From Deuterostichococcus epilithicus (Eukaryota; Chlorophyta; Trebouxiophyceae; Prasiolales; Stichococcaceae), in assembly GCA_033439295.1 (NCBI GenBank), contig JAVTLE010000023.1, forward strand, positions 4,438,530 to 4,502,529: DNA of 64,000 bases, in the 5' to 3' direction. Shown one piece after another: positions 11,434 through 24,600 of the stretch. The notes below the pieces were generated by a model. It was not told the origin of the DNA. It saw nothing but the letters and a program-made list of their open reading frames with translations, and ran no database searches. Numbering within the stretch: the stretch's first letter is position 1; each line of letters opens with the position of its first letter. Made by a program: the position numbers and the translations under genes.

Positions 11434-12632
11434 CTAGCCACGAGCTGCCGTCATAAAAAGTCCGTGAAAGTCTGCTCAAGCACCTCCGGTGTGCTCGAAG
11501 GTGTACACTGTGCCAACAATGAAGGAACTGCCCGGCCGGAAAAGTGGCTCCTTTTGTCCCAGGTTCACGTGGAGCAAGGGTTATTATGCGTATGCTCGCA
11601 ACCATTCATCCAACCCCCCACGACGAAGAGCCCAGCAGGTTGCCCTCGCCCGTGAAAGCCAACACTAGGTACCTTCGCGGATTGACAGGGCTGAGAAATG
11701 TCGGATGCAGCTTTGGTGCCATTGGACGCCGGAGACAGCCAGCAGCAGCGGCTTCAGCATATCAGCGCTACCAGGCGGCGGTGGCAGTAGCGGCAGCAGC
11801 GACACAGCGCTGGCAGCTGCTGCCGCCGCTGCCGCTTCGACCTTACAGCGAATGCTGCAGGTCATGATCACGGCTGATCGCAATGCAGACTTTGATGTGA
11901 CGCCCACCATCATGGGCGCCAGCAATGCCAGCAAGCATGAAACTGATGCGTTTATACAGTGTTGGCGCACCTCCGCAGCCGCAGGCTGTCACACCCCCGG
12001 CAAATGATGCTGATCATTGCTGACGAGGTACCCGAGGGCGACCTGCTGTACCCGAGGGCGATCTGCTCGTATCTCGTCTTGCAGCCGCCGCAAAAAAAAT
12101 TGTGTGGACAATGCTGCGTACGCCGGATGATACGTCGCCACAGCTACCGGCAGACAGGTTGGCATGCGCCATTGATTAAATAATTTCTAATTCCAATCGA
12201 TGCGCACAGAGTTTGTAGGACTTGCAGATAATTCGAGTGCAGGGTCCAAACTTTGGCGGCATGGTCGGATCTGCTGAGCAACATGTCAGTTTGTCCCTGC
12301 TGTCAATGCTTCTCGGTCGGATCTGCTGCCCACACATTGAACATCATTATCGGCTTGCCAAGCAAACGAACTTGTTGTTTTGACCGTGGCGCTGCTGCTG
12401 GATGCAACAGTGCCCCACGGTCACCCCTGCCTGCCGCCACTGCTGCACAGCGCTTGGCAGCGAGATGCTGTTCCTCTCAATTCCGTGAATGCGATGCTGG
12501 ATACCGAACCCCATGGGAAACAGTTAGCGACCTGCCCGCCCGCCAAGCAAGTTCAAAGTCCAAACCCGGCGCTGAAGCAACCCCCGCCGGGCACCCCTGC
12601 CAATTGCCGCCAGTCCAGGACCAGAAGCTGTC
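11434..12632. other. Region between the ATPase 5' end and the GWD stop
   Basis: It should hold the promoter of the minus-strand ATPase and the 3' end of GWD. A + strand open frame around 11705-12007 has a Gly/Ser/Ala-rich stretch followed by MLQVMITADRNADFDVTP, but I recognise nothing and the composition alone could explain it. A short direct repeat (TACCCGAGGGCGA, twice, about 12029-12062) is present. Confidence 0.3.
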
Positions 12633-15600
12633 CTACACCTGCGGCCGCGTCTGCACTACCCACACCCGGCCTTCGGGCGTCACTAAACCCTCCACGTCCT
12701 GCGCCGTGCCGCCCATCGCCGCCTCCACCGCCGCGGCGGCGACCGCAACGCGCCCAAGCGTCATCTGCGACCCGCGGAAAGCATGTGTGTTCAGGTCGAA
12801 AAGCTTCCAGGTGTCGAACAGGCGTGGTGGCGAAGCAGGTCGACATGCGTGGGCTCTGTTGCAGCAGCGCATGCGCAGCACAGCGCTGGCGGCTGGGCTC
12901 GAACGTCAGTACAGCCAACATGCGTTGCCCTTGGCAGGCAGACAGAAGGGAGCGCCTGAGAAGTCGAACTTGCTGAATCTGAAGAACTTCGGCAAGAGGA
13001 TACAGCACCTGCTGGAAGGCGGCATCAGTCGTCAGGCGGTCTTCCGTGGGGTCTAAGCGCAGCCGCCGCAGCGGCCGCCCGGTAACAGAATCAAACAGCC
13101 CCGCGCCAGCATAGCTGCGCAGCAGATGAAAGGGCACATGTCGGCATCCCACCCTTGCTGCTGCAGGTTGGTTTGTCATGATGGGTAGGAGCGAAGGGTG
13201 TTCACAACATCCAGATCAGTGATCTCAGCAGGCTCCGCGCCGAGACCTGAGCAGCATGCAGTGCAAATGCCACTTGAGAACTCAGTCATGAGCATTCGGC
13301 AGCAGCATTGCTGTTTAGAGGGTGCATCCTGGAGCGCACCCCTCCAGATCCTCGCCATTGGAGTCGGAGCGGTAGATGGTGTCGGCGGCGCCGCCGGGCG
13401 CCACCACCAGCGCCACTGACTTGCTGGGATAGCGGACCACCCTGCAGCGGTTTGGAAGCGGCACATGGTCTGCCATGTGTCAGGTGTGATCGACAGCTGT
13501 TGGAGGTCCGGATACCTGGAGGTCCCTGATGCGGCGCAACACGCATCAGTTGGCACAGGCTGGCAGCCAGAGCCCAGGGCGTCCCTCCAACCCCGGAGCC
13601 ACGACAGCCATGCAATTATTTTCAGTCGCGATGTCGCTGCTGTGGGAAGACTCCAAGGTGTCACATCGCAGGGCGAACCTGCTGTTACGAAGCACACCTA
13701 ATGCAGCCGTCGGGCAGATCGCCTGCAGCAGGCGGCGCCTCGGACGTTGCCGGCAGCGCGGCCTTGGCGGCGGTCGCCGCTAGCGCTGCGCCGGGGTAGT
13801 TTCCGACCAGGGTCTCCCCCAGCCCTCGCACCACCTCGACGAATATCTCGCCAGCGTCACCTGCACAGAAACCAGCAGGATCTGAGGCTTCGAACGGAAC
13901 TTCTTGTCGCGCGTAGGTTGCTGTGAGCGGGTGATGCCGTCCGCCGGTCTCCAGCTCAGCGTGTGGCATGCAGGCAGACGATGCCAGTAAGGCTACCGCT
14001 GGTCTGGGGCAGGTGCCTCAGCTGCATTCGGCGAGTGGGCTCGGCCGCTGAAATGGGCCTGACACTCGGTCGATAACTTGCTATGCTGCATGCCAGCCAG
14101 TGCCGGACGCATTTGGTGCCCAGCCCGCACGGTGATTGCCCTGCCGGCCCTCCCTGCTGCAGCCTGCGCCACAACCTGCATGCCGGCTCTTCGGGGCCGC
14201 CTCGGTGGCGGCCGACGCCAGACGCCAAGGCGGACGTTGCTCTTGCACCGCAGCGGCTTTGGACGGATGCGCAAGCCCTCACACGGACAGGCAAGCCGAC
14301 GGCGAGGACCAAAGCAAGCTGAAGCGGGGCGTCGCTGGTTCAAACCTCCGCTTGAGAAACACAGATCCACGAACCTGTGACCGGATGCGTCGTGTGTGCC
14401 ACCCAGGCGTACTGTGCCGGCAGCACCCCCTGCGCCAGCACCGCCATCTGCAATGCCGCGGGGTCGGCGCCGGCGGCGGCCAGCGCGCTGAAGGCACGCC
14501 CGTTCCACTTGGACGCCCACACGCGGGCGACCGCCGCCCAGGCTGCCGCCTCGCCGTCGGGGCCTGGATAGAAGACGCCTGTGCTCATGGGGACTTTGTT
14601 CTCTGCATCAAGGCGCTGATCTGTTCAGGACCCGGCGGCCGACAATGCCGGCGTGGGCGACGCGCTCCTGGAGCGCATGCCTCCCCCCGAGCAACTCCAC
14701 CACAGCCTGTCGTTAGGTCAGACCCTGCGGATCTTCAAATACTGGCATATTCAAGACATTCCATGTTCCCCCCAGGCAGCTGGCAGCCGCACCTGCCACT
14801 GGCTGTAGCCCCGCGCTCTGGAAGGCGCCAGCCAGCGCCTCTGCAAAGCTGCTGGGCGGCTGCAAGTCCAGCACCGCCCGCCTGCGGGTTAAGGGTTTTC
14901 AGGACGTCAGCATTGGGTTGAGCCTTGCATCTGCTCCTGCAAGAGCAGGCTGTGCGGTGTTGGTGGCCCGAGGGGCGCCACCTGTGCTTGCATAAGCTGC
15001 ATTTCGCGCACTGCCACTGAAGCAAGTCACCAAGCTAGGCCCCCAAGGTGACTTTCTGGCTTCTGGCATGAATTTTCCCCTACCAAACGGGCCTTCCCAG
15101 TCTCGCGGGCCCTTGGCCAAGTGAGTCTGTTTCTTACTCGCCAGGGATTGCCAGGGATTGCCAGGGATTGCCAGCGAGAGAGCACCTGATCTGCGCCAGT
15201 TGCTTGGCAGCGGGCTTGACGCCCGCCGCCTCCAGCAGCTGCCGCAGCCGCGCAGCCGCCTGGCCGTTCGTCTCATCGTCCAGCGCCGCGTCAAATGCGC
15301 CAAAAGGCACCGCAGCCGACGGCGGCAGCCCGACCCAGTCCGGTAGCAGGCCCTGCAGGACAATGCGATGTCGTCTGCCATCTGTGCGATGAAAAGCCAA
15401 GAAGCCAGAGACAATGAAGAGCGACCTGTCGGCAGAGTGGCACGTAGGAGCTGGGCGACACGCAGAAACCAACAGGCTGATAAGCTGAAGATCCCATGCG
15501 CGCCCCAACCCCGGTGTCTAGGCATGGAATGTGACGCCCAAATCTGGTGGGCCAGCTTTTAGGCGAGATAATAAACGTCTGGATGACGAGTCTCAAGTGC

Positions 15601-18600
15601 AGGTGCGGTACTACAGCACTTCGCACAGTAGGCTCAATGCCTGGACAATACCGCAGGCGGGCCGAGTGTGTGCGACACACCGGCTGCCCACCTGCAGCTG
15701 CTGCGTGTTGAGCGACTTTGCGCCGACACAACCGGAGCTGAAGTCCGCAGAGGGCAGCGCCCATCTGCCGCACCACTCCCGGCGCTGCAGCTGCAGTGGG
15801 AGGCGTCCCCCGGGGTCGCCAGGTCTGACGTCACCACCATTGCCGCCTGCGGCGGCGGCGGGGTCCGCTGGCGCCACGTCGAGACCGCCGCCGCCCTGCG
15901 TGGACACAGCTGCATTAAGCGCTTGTGACTGTGATGGCTTGTCAGCCCCTCTACGAACAATCTAATGGCCTCGTGTACCAGTTGCGCTTCCTGCGAGTCC
16001 TACACGGCCCGCCGAGCTCAACCCCTGTTATATCTTTGCCTTCCACATTGCCCGCCGCTGCAGAGGGCATGGTATGTGCGTCACCTGGGGGGCCGTCACG
16101 GAGACCAGCCGGCCGTCCAGGGGCTGCAGCTCCGCCAGCAGGCGCCGCTCGCGGCAGGCCGCCAGCAGCACCCCGGTGTTGCGGGCGCGCACCGCGGCAT
16201 GGCACAGCACGTCCACCGACCCGCCCGTCAGCACCGCCGCCACCCCCTGCAGAGCCAGGGGAGTTCAGTATTCAGGAATATGTAATTCGCCTCGGCGTTG
16301 AGTGTCCAACCTGCGCTCAGGGGTCTGGGAGCTACTGTATTCATCTTGAGAGGGCGCACGGCACGTCCACAGACTTGCCCGTCAGCCTGCACTATGCCCT
16401 GCGGACCGCGGCAATGTGCTGGGTGCAGAAGCGTCCAGTATGATTCTGGACGGGACATGCCGCAGGACGGCGTGCCCGCTGAGGCAGCGCGGACGCAGCT
16501 ACGCAGCACGCTTCCGCCAGGTGGCCAGTAACTCTTTTGCAAAAGTTCTGCATAGGGATTGCTCCGCAGGGTGCACAAGCTGACCGGCACATACGGCTCC
16601 TTGGTTGGCAAATGCGATGTGCAAGGGCAGTCGGTACAGCATCTAGGCATCGTGCATTCTGAGTAATGAACGGTGCGTGCCTGCGGGATGTCCTCGTCGC
16701 CGCCGACACGGTCGACCAGCAGCACCGTTGGCTCAGCGAACGGTCCTACGTCCTGCACATTATAAAGTTGCAAACGTGTTCCTGGGTGACACATGTTCCT
16801 GGGAAGTTCGATGCTTCTCTCGGATGTTTTGTTTCATCCAGCAGTGCACAAGCTGCGGGGCAAGAGCTGCATCGTGAGCTGGACTCATGCTGCACCTGCT
16901 GTCAGGTCAGGTCCGGTCAGTCAGGTCAGGTCAGGTCAGGCGCGCCTGACATTGCACATGCATTGGGCAGATCGGATGTGGGTTGAACTGAAAAGCACGG
17001 AGGCAGGCAGGTCAGGGATTCGCACCAGGGACGGCGCCATCTTCAGGCGGCCAGATGCGGCGCCGCCAGCGCCGGGGCTGACCAGCTGCCAGGGCGGCAG
17101 CCCGGCAGCTGCCGCGGCTGCCGGCTCCAAAATCGCCAGCAGCTGACCAAGAGACGCCGCGACGCCGCCCCGTACCACCTGGGCCCCGTCAGAGCATAAC
17201 ATTCATTGTGTGACATTCATTGGCCAATGTAGCCGCCCAGGCCTTGCGGCGCTGCTCGAAACCTGAGCACTGCTTCAGGACATGCCTGCACGTGCGGAGT
17301 TCACGGTTCAGCTCAGTCACGTTTCAGCTGAATCTAGATGTGGAGGGGGTACCCCAAAATCGCTGTCATCCCACCTCTTCGGCAAAGATGGCCGTGTCAG
17401 CGGGCGCCAGCCGCAGCGCCGTGCCCAGTGCATCAGCTGTCGGCTGCAGCGCCGCCGATGCCGCCGCCGCAGCGTCGCCAAGCGCGCGGCTCAGCCGCTC
17501 CAGCGCAGCGGCGGTGGCAAGCCAGCCGCCAAGGGCGTCCTCTGACGCCACGAGCTGCACCAACCGACCGACAGATGAACGATGAGGTGCGCAGGACCGA
17601 AACCCACAGATTCAACAGCCAAACACCTCAGCCCTGGTGTCTCCCTGTCGACGGTGGGGGCGAGACGTAAAGAGGGAAGCACGCATGTGGCAGGAGCTGT
17701 GCTTTGGAAAGTTCTGGCAGTCTTGAAACTGCCTTCATGTCAGCGGTCAGCTCTACGAGTACAGCCTTTCCTTCGTCATGCATGTCGCCTCACCTGCAAG
17801 CCACGGGAGGAGAGGCCCAGCTCCTCATCGCCGCCTGCCGACAGCGCAGCGCCCTCCGCCACCGCCGCCGCAACGCCCAGCAGCCGCGCCAGCTGCCCTT
17901 CGTCGCCGCNGCCGCCACCTTCGCCGGCCTCGCTGCCGGCAGCGGCGGCAGCCCGCAGCGCCGGGAGCGCCGCCTCGACGGCACGCCTCGCCGTGCCCTC
18001 CAGCGCCAGGTCCAGGAACAGGGCATCGCTGCAGGTGCAGGTTTTATTTCATTGGCGAGTGCCGCGATGAAGCTGCAGGTTTTAGTGGCGTTCAGGAAGC
18101 CCTGGGACCAGGCTGGTCATCGTGGAGTCGCTTCAGGGCGTAGCTCTGAGCTTTGAGGACGCAGTGCCAGGGTAGCAGTCCAAGAAGTACAGTATCAGCT
18201 TTCAGCGCGCGACAGGGGGGTGGCTGGGATTGCAGCACCATTGCAGGTTGGCGTATCAGTGTAGCAGCCGTGCGGCAGCAGGAGAGGATAGCTTCCATGG
18301 TGCTGGCATCACGAGAACGCTGTCGGCAGGAGTTTGCGTACGGTGCATGGTTCCAGAAGGCTTTCCTGGCACATCAGCGCTTTGGCTTGCTCGTTGGTGC
18401 GGAACAGTTCAAGGCAGGCCTCAAGCTCACCTGAGGCGGTCCGCCGGCACCGCCTCCAGCGACGCTGCCAGCAGCCGGCGCGCTGCCACTAGCGCCCGCA
18501 ACTGCTCTTCAAGCATTGTGACCGAGTCGGCTGCCTGCATTTTGACGGTGAGGTGCGAGTTTCCAGCAGTGGGAGCTGTCTCTCAGATGCCTCTCGGAAC

Positions 18601-21600
18601 AGGAGCCTGCTGTACAGGCAGCAGCTGGAAGCAGGAGGGAAGCAGGTCAGGCTCTGTCCAGTGCTGCCGAGCGGGGGCATTAAGCCTGCTCAAACAACCA
18701 TTCATGCCACCCCGGCGCGCTTCGGTGCAACATCAGCGACACGGTTCCGCATGCGCAGCTGTCCCTCCAGCGGCGCACGCTCGCCACGGAGCAAGCTCCC
18801 GAGCAAAGCTGAAGATGCAACTCTCTCCCACCTCCGGCGCCGCTGCGTCCGGCGCCGCTGCTGTGCAGGCACCCGCCGCCGCTGGCTTTGCGCCTGCCGC
18901 CGCCGGCGCCGCTGTCGCGGCCTCCAGCAGCGCGCAGAACTCCGGCGTCGCGAGTCCTGCTATGCGCTCCACCACCACCTCCTTGCCCTTGCGGCTGCGC
19001 TTGCGGAAGCCCAGCACCCGCTCCGCAGCAGACGCCAGGTCGTCCCCCGAGTGCACCGCCTGTCGAGCCGTGAACAAGGGGCATTACGGCAGGCGAAGTT
19101 GTGCACTGCATGTGTGCCTGGGGTTCGGCACAGCCCCCGCCCCTGCGGCTGCGCTTGCGGAAGCGCAGCATTTGCTCCGCTGGGGAAGCCGAGACGCCCC
19201 TTGGGCGGACCGTCTGCGAGGCGCACACAGGGCTTATTAGCACAGGGAGCTTCGCGATGCGGGTTATCGAACTCTCAGCCCAAGGCCGCACCCGCAGCGT
19301 CGCGAGGTAGTCGGTCAGGTCGCGCTTGAGGCCGGGCGCCTGCTCGGGGCTGAAGGACGGCTCCGAGGTGATCGCGCGGTCGTAGCTCGCCAGCCGCTCC
19401 GCCGTGACGCCCTGCGCCTGTGCGTTTGTATGGCAGGCCATTCGATCCTCCTTCACATGAAGTTGAAAGCACGTGAGACAGAGGCTTTTTAGCAGTTATC
19501 GACTCCAAAGTGGTCCCATGGTCGCCAGCATTCGCCAACGAGCCTGTGCTTTCACATGGTAGAGCAGCATCTACTCTCAAGCTGTAGACGTTGCAGGCGG
19601 ATGCTGCGGATCCCAGCATGATTGCACGGTCGTGGCTTGTCCGCCGCTCTGTCCTTATGCCCTGCGTATATGTGTTGCTGGCCTCACTGTCTGCGTAGGA
19701 TCTTCCGCATCGGCTGCTGCCTCTCAGAGTCCCGCTTCCACCTCTGCTGTGCAGGGAGTTGCATCTCATGCCATGCATTCCAGGGCTCTTGGTGCGGAGG
19801 ACGCAGCGCTGCAAGGTTCGAGAAGAGTTGCAGCGCGCCTGCAGCGCCGACCAGTACGCCTTGAGGTCCAGGCCGGCATCAATGTACGCGAGCAGCGCCT
19901 CGCAGATGATGACGTCGTCCAGCGAGGTATTGTTGTGCAGTTTCTGGTGCCACTGCTCCATCATCCCTCCCTGCCCATGAGGGTTCCACCGAGCAAAAAA
20001 GGGCCCTTTCTGCCCTTTTTTTTCTCGGTTTTGGTCATCTGCAATGCGATGAGCAGGCTCCGAGCCTGTGGGCATGCAGCTTCCTGTGCCTGTCGACTGT
20101 CCACACACGAGAGACCCTAAACCTGAAAGCGAGCCCAGCGAGATGGGCTTGGATCGCAGAGCGCAGCCGAGTGTGCAACCGCTCTCTATAGGTCGTCACC
20201 AGCGCCTCACCTTGGCGCCGTTTGCAGACTGTATCGACAGGATGTCGTCCCGGATGCGCTGGCCCAGGTCACCGGAGCCGCCGCGGCCGACCGCCGCCAG
20301 CGCCAGGCGCAGCGCGGGCCGCGCCTCTGGGTGACGCGCCCACACATCCGACAGCCGCCCGTTGAGCCGCTCCTGCGGGGACGAGCAACCAGATGGGCTT
20401 GCAAGGCAAGTCGAGCAGCAGAGCGCAGCTGACGCAGGGCCGGCCTCCACCCAAGGCCTGGCGGGCTGCCGACGCCAGGAGTGCGTCTCCTTAAGTCGCT
20501 GCCGCAGTTCACGGACGTGCTGATGTCCGAGAAGGAGGTTTTCATAACTTGCTCGGCGACAGCGTGCGAGCGTCAGCCATGAGGTGCCGAGCGTCGCCTT
20601 CCAGCGCTGCAGGTAAGGAAAGGGCCGGGTTTTGCACCTGGGCGGCGCTGATCTCCCGCGGCTTTACGTTATAGTTCCGGTTCCAGGTCAGCTTGCGCAT
20701 TGCTGCCAGGCGCAGCCACACCGCCAGCGCGGTCACGCCTGCAAGCCGGCCCTCCGGCGCCTCAAGCGCAGCGTCCACGAGCTCCTAAGTAGGAAAGATG
20801 GACGACATGAGACTGGGAATTGAGGGCTGTCAAAGGAAGGTGTGGACCGCATCCATTACGGACCCCCCGCGCTGCTTCCATTCAGCAGCATCATGAACTG
20901 TGCACTGTGAGATTGTTTGTTCAGGTGCTTGCGGAGGAACTGGTGCGTGCACGCGATGCTGCAGCAGGGCAGGGGGGCAATAAAGGTCATGCCTCACAAG
21001 TCTGCGCCTGTAGGACACGCAAAAGGCTCACCGCGCCGATGTTATAGCGGTGCATGAAGGAGCGTTCCGCCTTGGCCTCGCGTCCCGCGATGGCCGCCAC
21101 CAGCGCCGCCGCCACCGGCGCCGCCACGGGATCGCCAGCGCTGCCGCTGGCTGCCGCCTCCGAGTCGAGTTGTTGCGTGCCGCGAGACGCGGCTGCCGCC
21201 GTCGGCGCGCCAGCACCGCCGCCGTCGCGTGCTGCGGTGCCTTGCGGCTGGGCCGCCGCCGCCGCCACCACCACATTGCCAGCGCTGCCCTCGCCCACAG
21301 GCCCACCTGCCGCCGCACTGTTCGCCGGCGCAGCAGCTGCCTCATTGCTAGCGCTGCCGCCGCCTTGCGGGTCACTGCCGGCGGTCATGTCCTCCCCAGG
21401 CGCCGCCCCCGGCTGGGCTTCCAGGGGCGGCGTCAAAAACCCTGCTGAGTCTGAAGGTGCTGCGCAGCCTGCACAAAAAGAGCTCCTCATCCAAGAGTAG
21501 ACACCGGACTGGACCGCAGGCTGTCAGCGTTGGCATCACACTGCTGTGCAAAACCCCCTCCTACATCAGGGTTTGCAGCCCTTCAGCGGTGCTGCTCCAG

Positions 21601-24600
21601 CCTGCACGGACGATCGCCAGCAGATCACCTGGCGAGTGGCGGGGACAAGCGGATTTCTTCCCCCGGTACTCGTAAAACGAAAGCAAAAGTAATCACCTGG
21701 CGGGTGGAGAGGAAGATATCGGAGCGCGGCTCGCCCGTCTCCTGGCGCCCGAACCAGCGGCCGCCGGGCGCCGCCAGCACGCACGCGACGCCGCCCCGCT
21801 CCAGGGTGCCCTCCAGCGGCACCTGCCGCAGCGCGCGGGGAACAGCTATTTCTTCAGGGTCACATGCATCAGATGCATGCATAAACCATCGTCAGAACCC
21901 TTTGGAACCCTGACAGGTTGTGTCAAGCGTCTGCTTGTCCATTCGGCACAAGTAATCATGTTGGGTGTTTCAAGCGTCTGCTCCTGCCAGACTTCTGAGT
22001 CCCTAGATAGACGTTTCGTCAGCAGCAGCCAAGCATGCGGCGCAGTGCCGCCCTCTGTCCTGCTACAAGCGTGCACTGCAGAGCATCCGCTAAAGAGCAC
22101 AGGCAGCAAGCTGCCGCCACGGTCAACCTTGGCAGCAAGTGCAGGCGCTCTGTGCTGAGACCATTTGGTTTCGAAGGTAGGATCAGCGCCAACAACCTGC
22201 AGCCAGCCTCGAAACCTGCAAGTATGCTGCAATACGACAAGCACATGTCTCTGCAGGCAGGAGGCGGCCTGCCGACGACTCGTGTCTCGGCCACTGACCC
22301 GGGGCCCCCCAAGAGGACCGCACCTGCAGCGTGGCGGCAAACACATTCGCGCCCGGGCGGCCGCCCAGCCGTGGCAGCAGCGACGCCGCCGGCACCGCCT
22401 CCAGGTCGGTCTGCAGTGCCGGGTGCCCTGCAGCATAAATCAAGGCATGGCTTCGGGCCCGGCGAGTTTTCAGTGGGCGGAGACGCCCGGCGGCAGCGGC
22501 GGCTGCTGCGCAGCCGGCATCGCCGTCCAGTCTTTCCACTTTACCTGCCGTCTCTGTATGCGGCGTCCACTGCATTGCATCACGGCAGCTTTCGCCCGAA
22601 TTTGAGCTTCAGAACAGGCAAACAATTAGCTGCAATCGGTTGACGGCGCTTGCGGCCATGACGGCGCAACCAAAGCTTGCCCCATCTTGGCATCGTCTGC
22701 CTTGTGAAACCTGCTGCAGCCCCTCGGCAGGAGCGCTCTTCAGCAGCTGTGCCTTGCAGCGCACGAAAGCGGCAGCCGTAACCTCAGGCCAAGCTGAGGT
22801 ATGATTCTGTGCGGATCGGCCGCATCACTGCACGGGGGCGGGGCGGGCGCTTTCAGGATGGTATCAAACAACATCAGTCATGATCGTAAGAAAGCACCTG
22901 CATCTGCGGTGGCCTCCGGCTCCGTCGACCAGCCGCCCGGCACGCCGTGCCAGCCGCGGTGCGGGCCCGGCGCTACCGCCCAGTGCAGCTTTGCGCCACT
23001 TAGCGCCCCTGTGGGGAAAGCCTCCGCCGCTGCGAGCGCCACCACCGCGGTGCGCCTTCCTCCTTCCTGGCATGGTGCCACCAGCGCCACCAGCTGGCCG
23101 TCCACGCCCTCCAGCCGCGCGACGGTCGCCGCCGCTGGCGCCTGTGACATGTGTGGAAGTACAGCCTTTCGATGAGCCGCTTGCTGAAGTGAAGTCCAAG
23201 GGAGCCAACAGCGCCAGCAGCTGGCGATGCACACCCTCCAGCCGCGCAACAGTCGCCACCGCTGGCGCCTGGCACGTGTTGAGTTACGGCACATCGATGA
23301 AAGCCCTTGCTGGAGTCAAGCCAGAAGGCGCCACCAGCGCCGCCGACTGGTCATTTACACCTGCTGGCCCGTGCGACGGGCGCGGCGGCGGGCGCCTGCA
23401 TAGGGAACTTTCCTGAAACCTGAAGAAGTAGACACATCGCACACACCAGAAGGCTGATGTAGCCACGATCTTGGATCGCTCGGCGGACGCCACACCCGTC
23501 AGCGCAGCGTTCCGGCGAGCAGCGCCTCAGCCCTGAAGCAAATGGGGCGCAAGCACCAGGGGATACTAACTCCACGTTTGACTTCGCATCCCCTGCAAGC
23601 ACGGCTGTGTGCCAGCGCTGTGTGCATCGCACTGCCGGCGCGCACCTCGGCGTTGTTGCCGCGGCCGCCGCCGCCGCCGGACCGCTCCTCGTGGCTGTCC
23701 GCCCACTGCAGCAGCCCCCGCAGCCGGTCCTCCGCCACCTGGACACAAACAATCGCGGGCTTTGTTCTGACGATATTTATGTCGAGAGAATTGACTATTT
23801 GCTGTGGTTGGGCTTTCTAGGTGTGCTGTGGATGGGAAGGGTCGTATCCCAGCTACCACCGAGTACAGCCAGCCTCTCCGCCGCTGGGCGCATGCAAGAG
23901 AGTCATGGTGCACTGTGACACTGACAGTCGCTCTCACATGTTTTGAAGCAGGTGCCAGCGCCGCGGACCATGCTGCCGATGACACTATTCCCCTCGCCTG
24001 CCACGCTGTTAGCATGACAGGGCGGGCGAGGGATGCTGTGAGCAGTGGCACGACAGCCTGCCCATGGCTGCGCTCACCCCATTCCAAACCCCACGAGCTG
24101 CGCCTCCGGCCACCCCGAACACGGTCAAAGGGTGTCTTGGGCGGCAGCGGCGGAGCTCGTATATGAGCTTGACGCGGTGGCCCGGCAGCCAGGAAACAGG
24201 CTGCAGGCGGCTACGATGCATCGGACTGCGTCATGCAGCCTTTGGTCCCTGTGCGATCGAGGATCCGACACATCATGTGTCGGTGCCCCATCAACAGCCG
24301 CTGCTCGCACCTGGTACAGAACAGATGTCGGAATCTCGGCAGCCTCGCCGTGCAGCCGCGCCGACGCTGCGCGGGCGGCGGCCACAGCGAAGTGTAGGCC
24401 ACTCGCCACGCTGGAGGCGCCGACGGCAGCCTCCTCAGCGCGTCTGTCGAGGAAATACAGCGTGTGGTAAAATGGAGGACGCAGGCTTGAATCGAGGACA
24501 CAGGCTTGAACGTACTGACAACGTACTGCCCGCTGCGGTCTTTGCCTTATGTACAAGAACTGTCAAGACCAATCACTTCTGTTAATTCATGCATGGACTG

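Noticed and set aside
14650-14760. + strand open frame (ERMPPPEQLHHSLS) in the GWD region
   Set aside because: Lies in a GWD intron on the opposite strand with no start, partner exons or recognisable family.
15141-16940. Short direct repeats as a possible CRISPR array
   Set aside because: The units are 5-10 bp and abut directly, without unique spacers, and sit inside introns of a nuclear gene.
18733-19456. Long + and - open frames overlapping GWD exons
   Set aside because: Frame shadows of GC-rich coding sequence and read-through of introns; the GWD protein follows only the segments that match the family.
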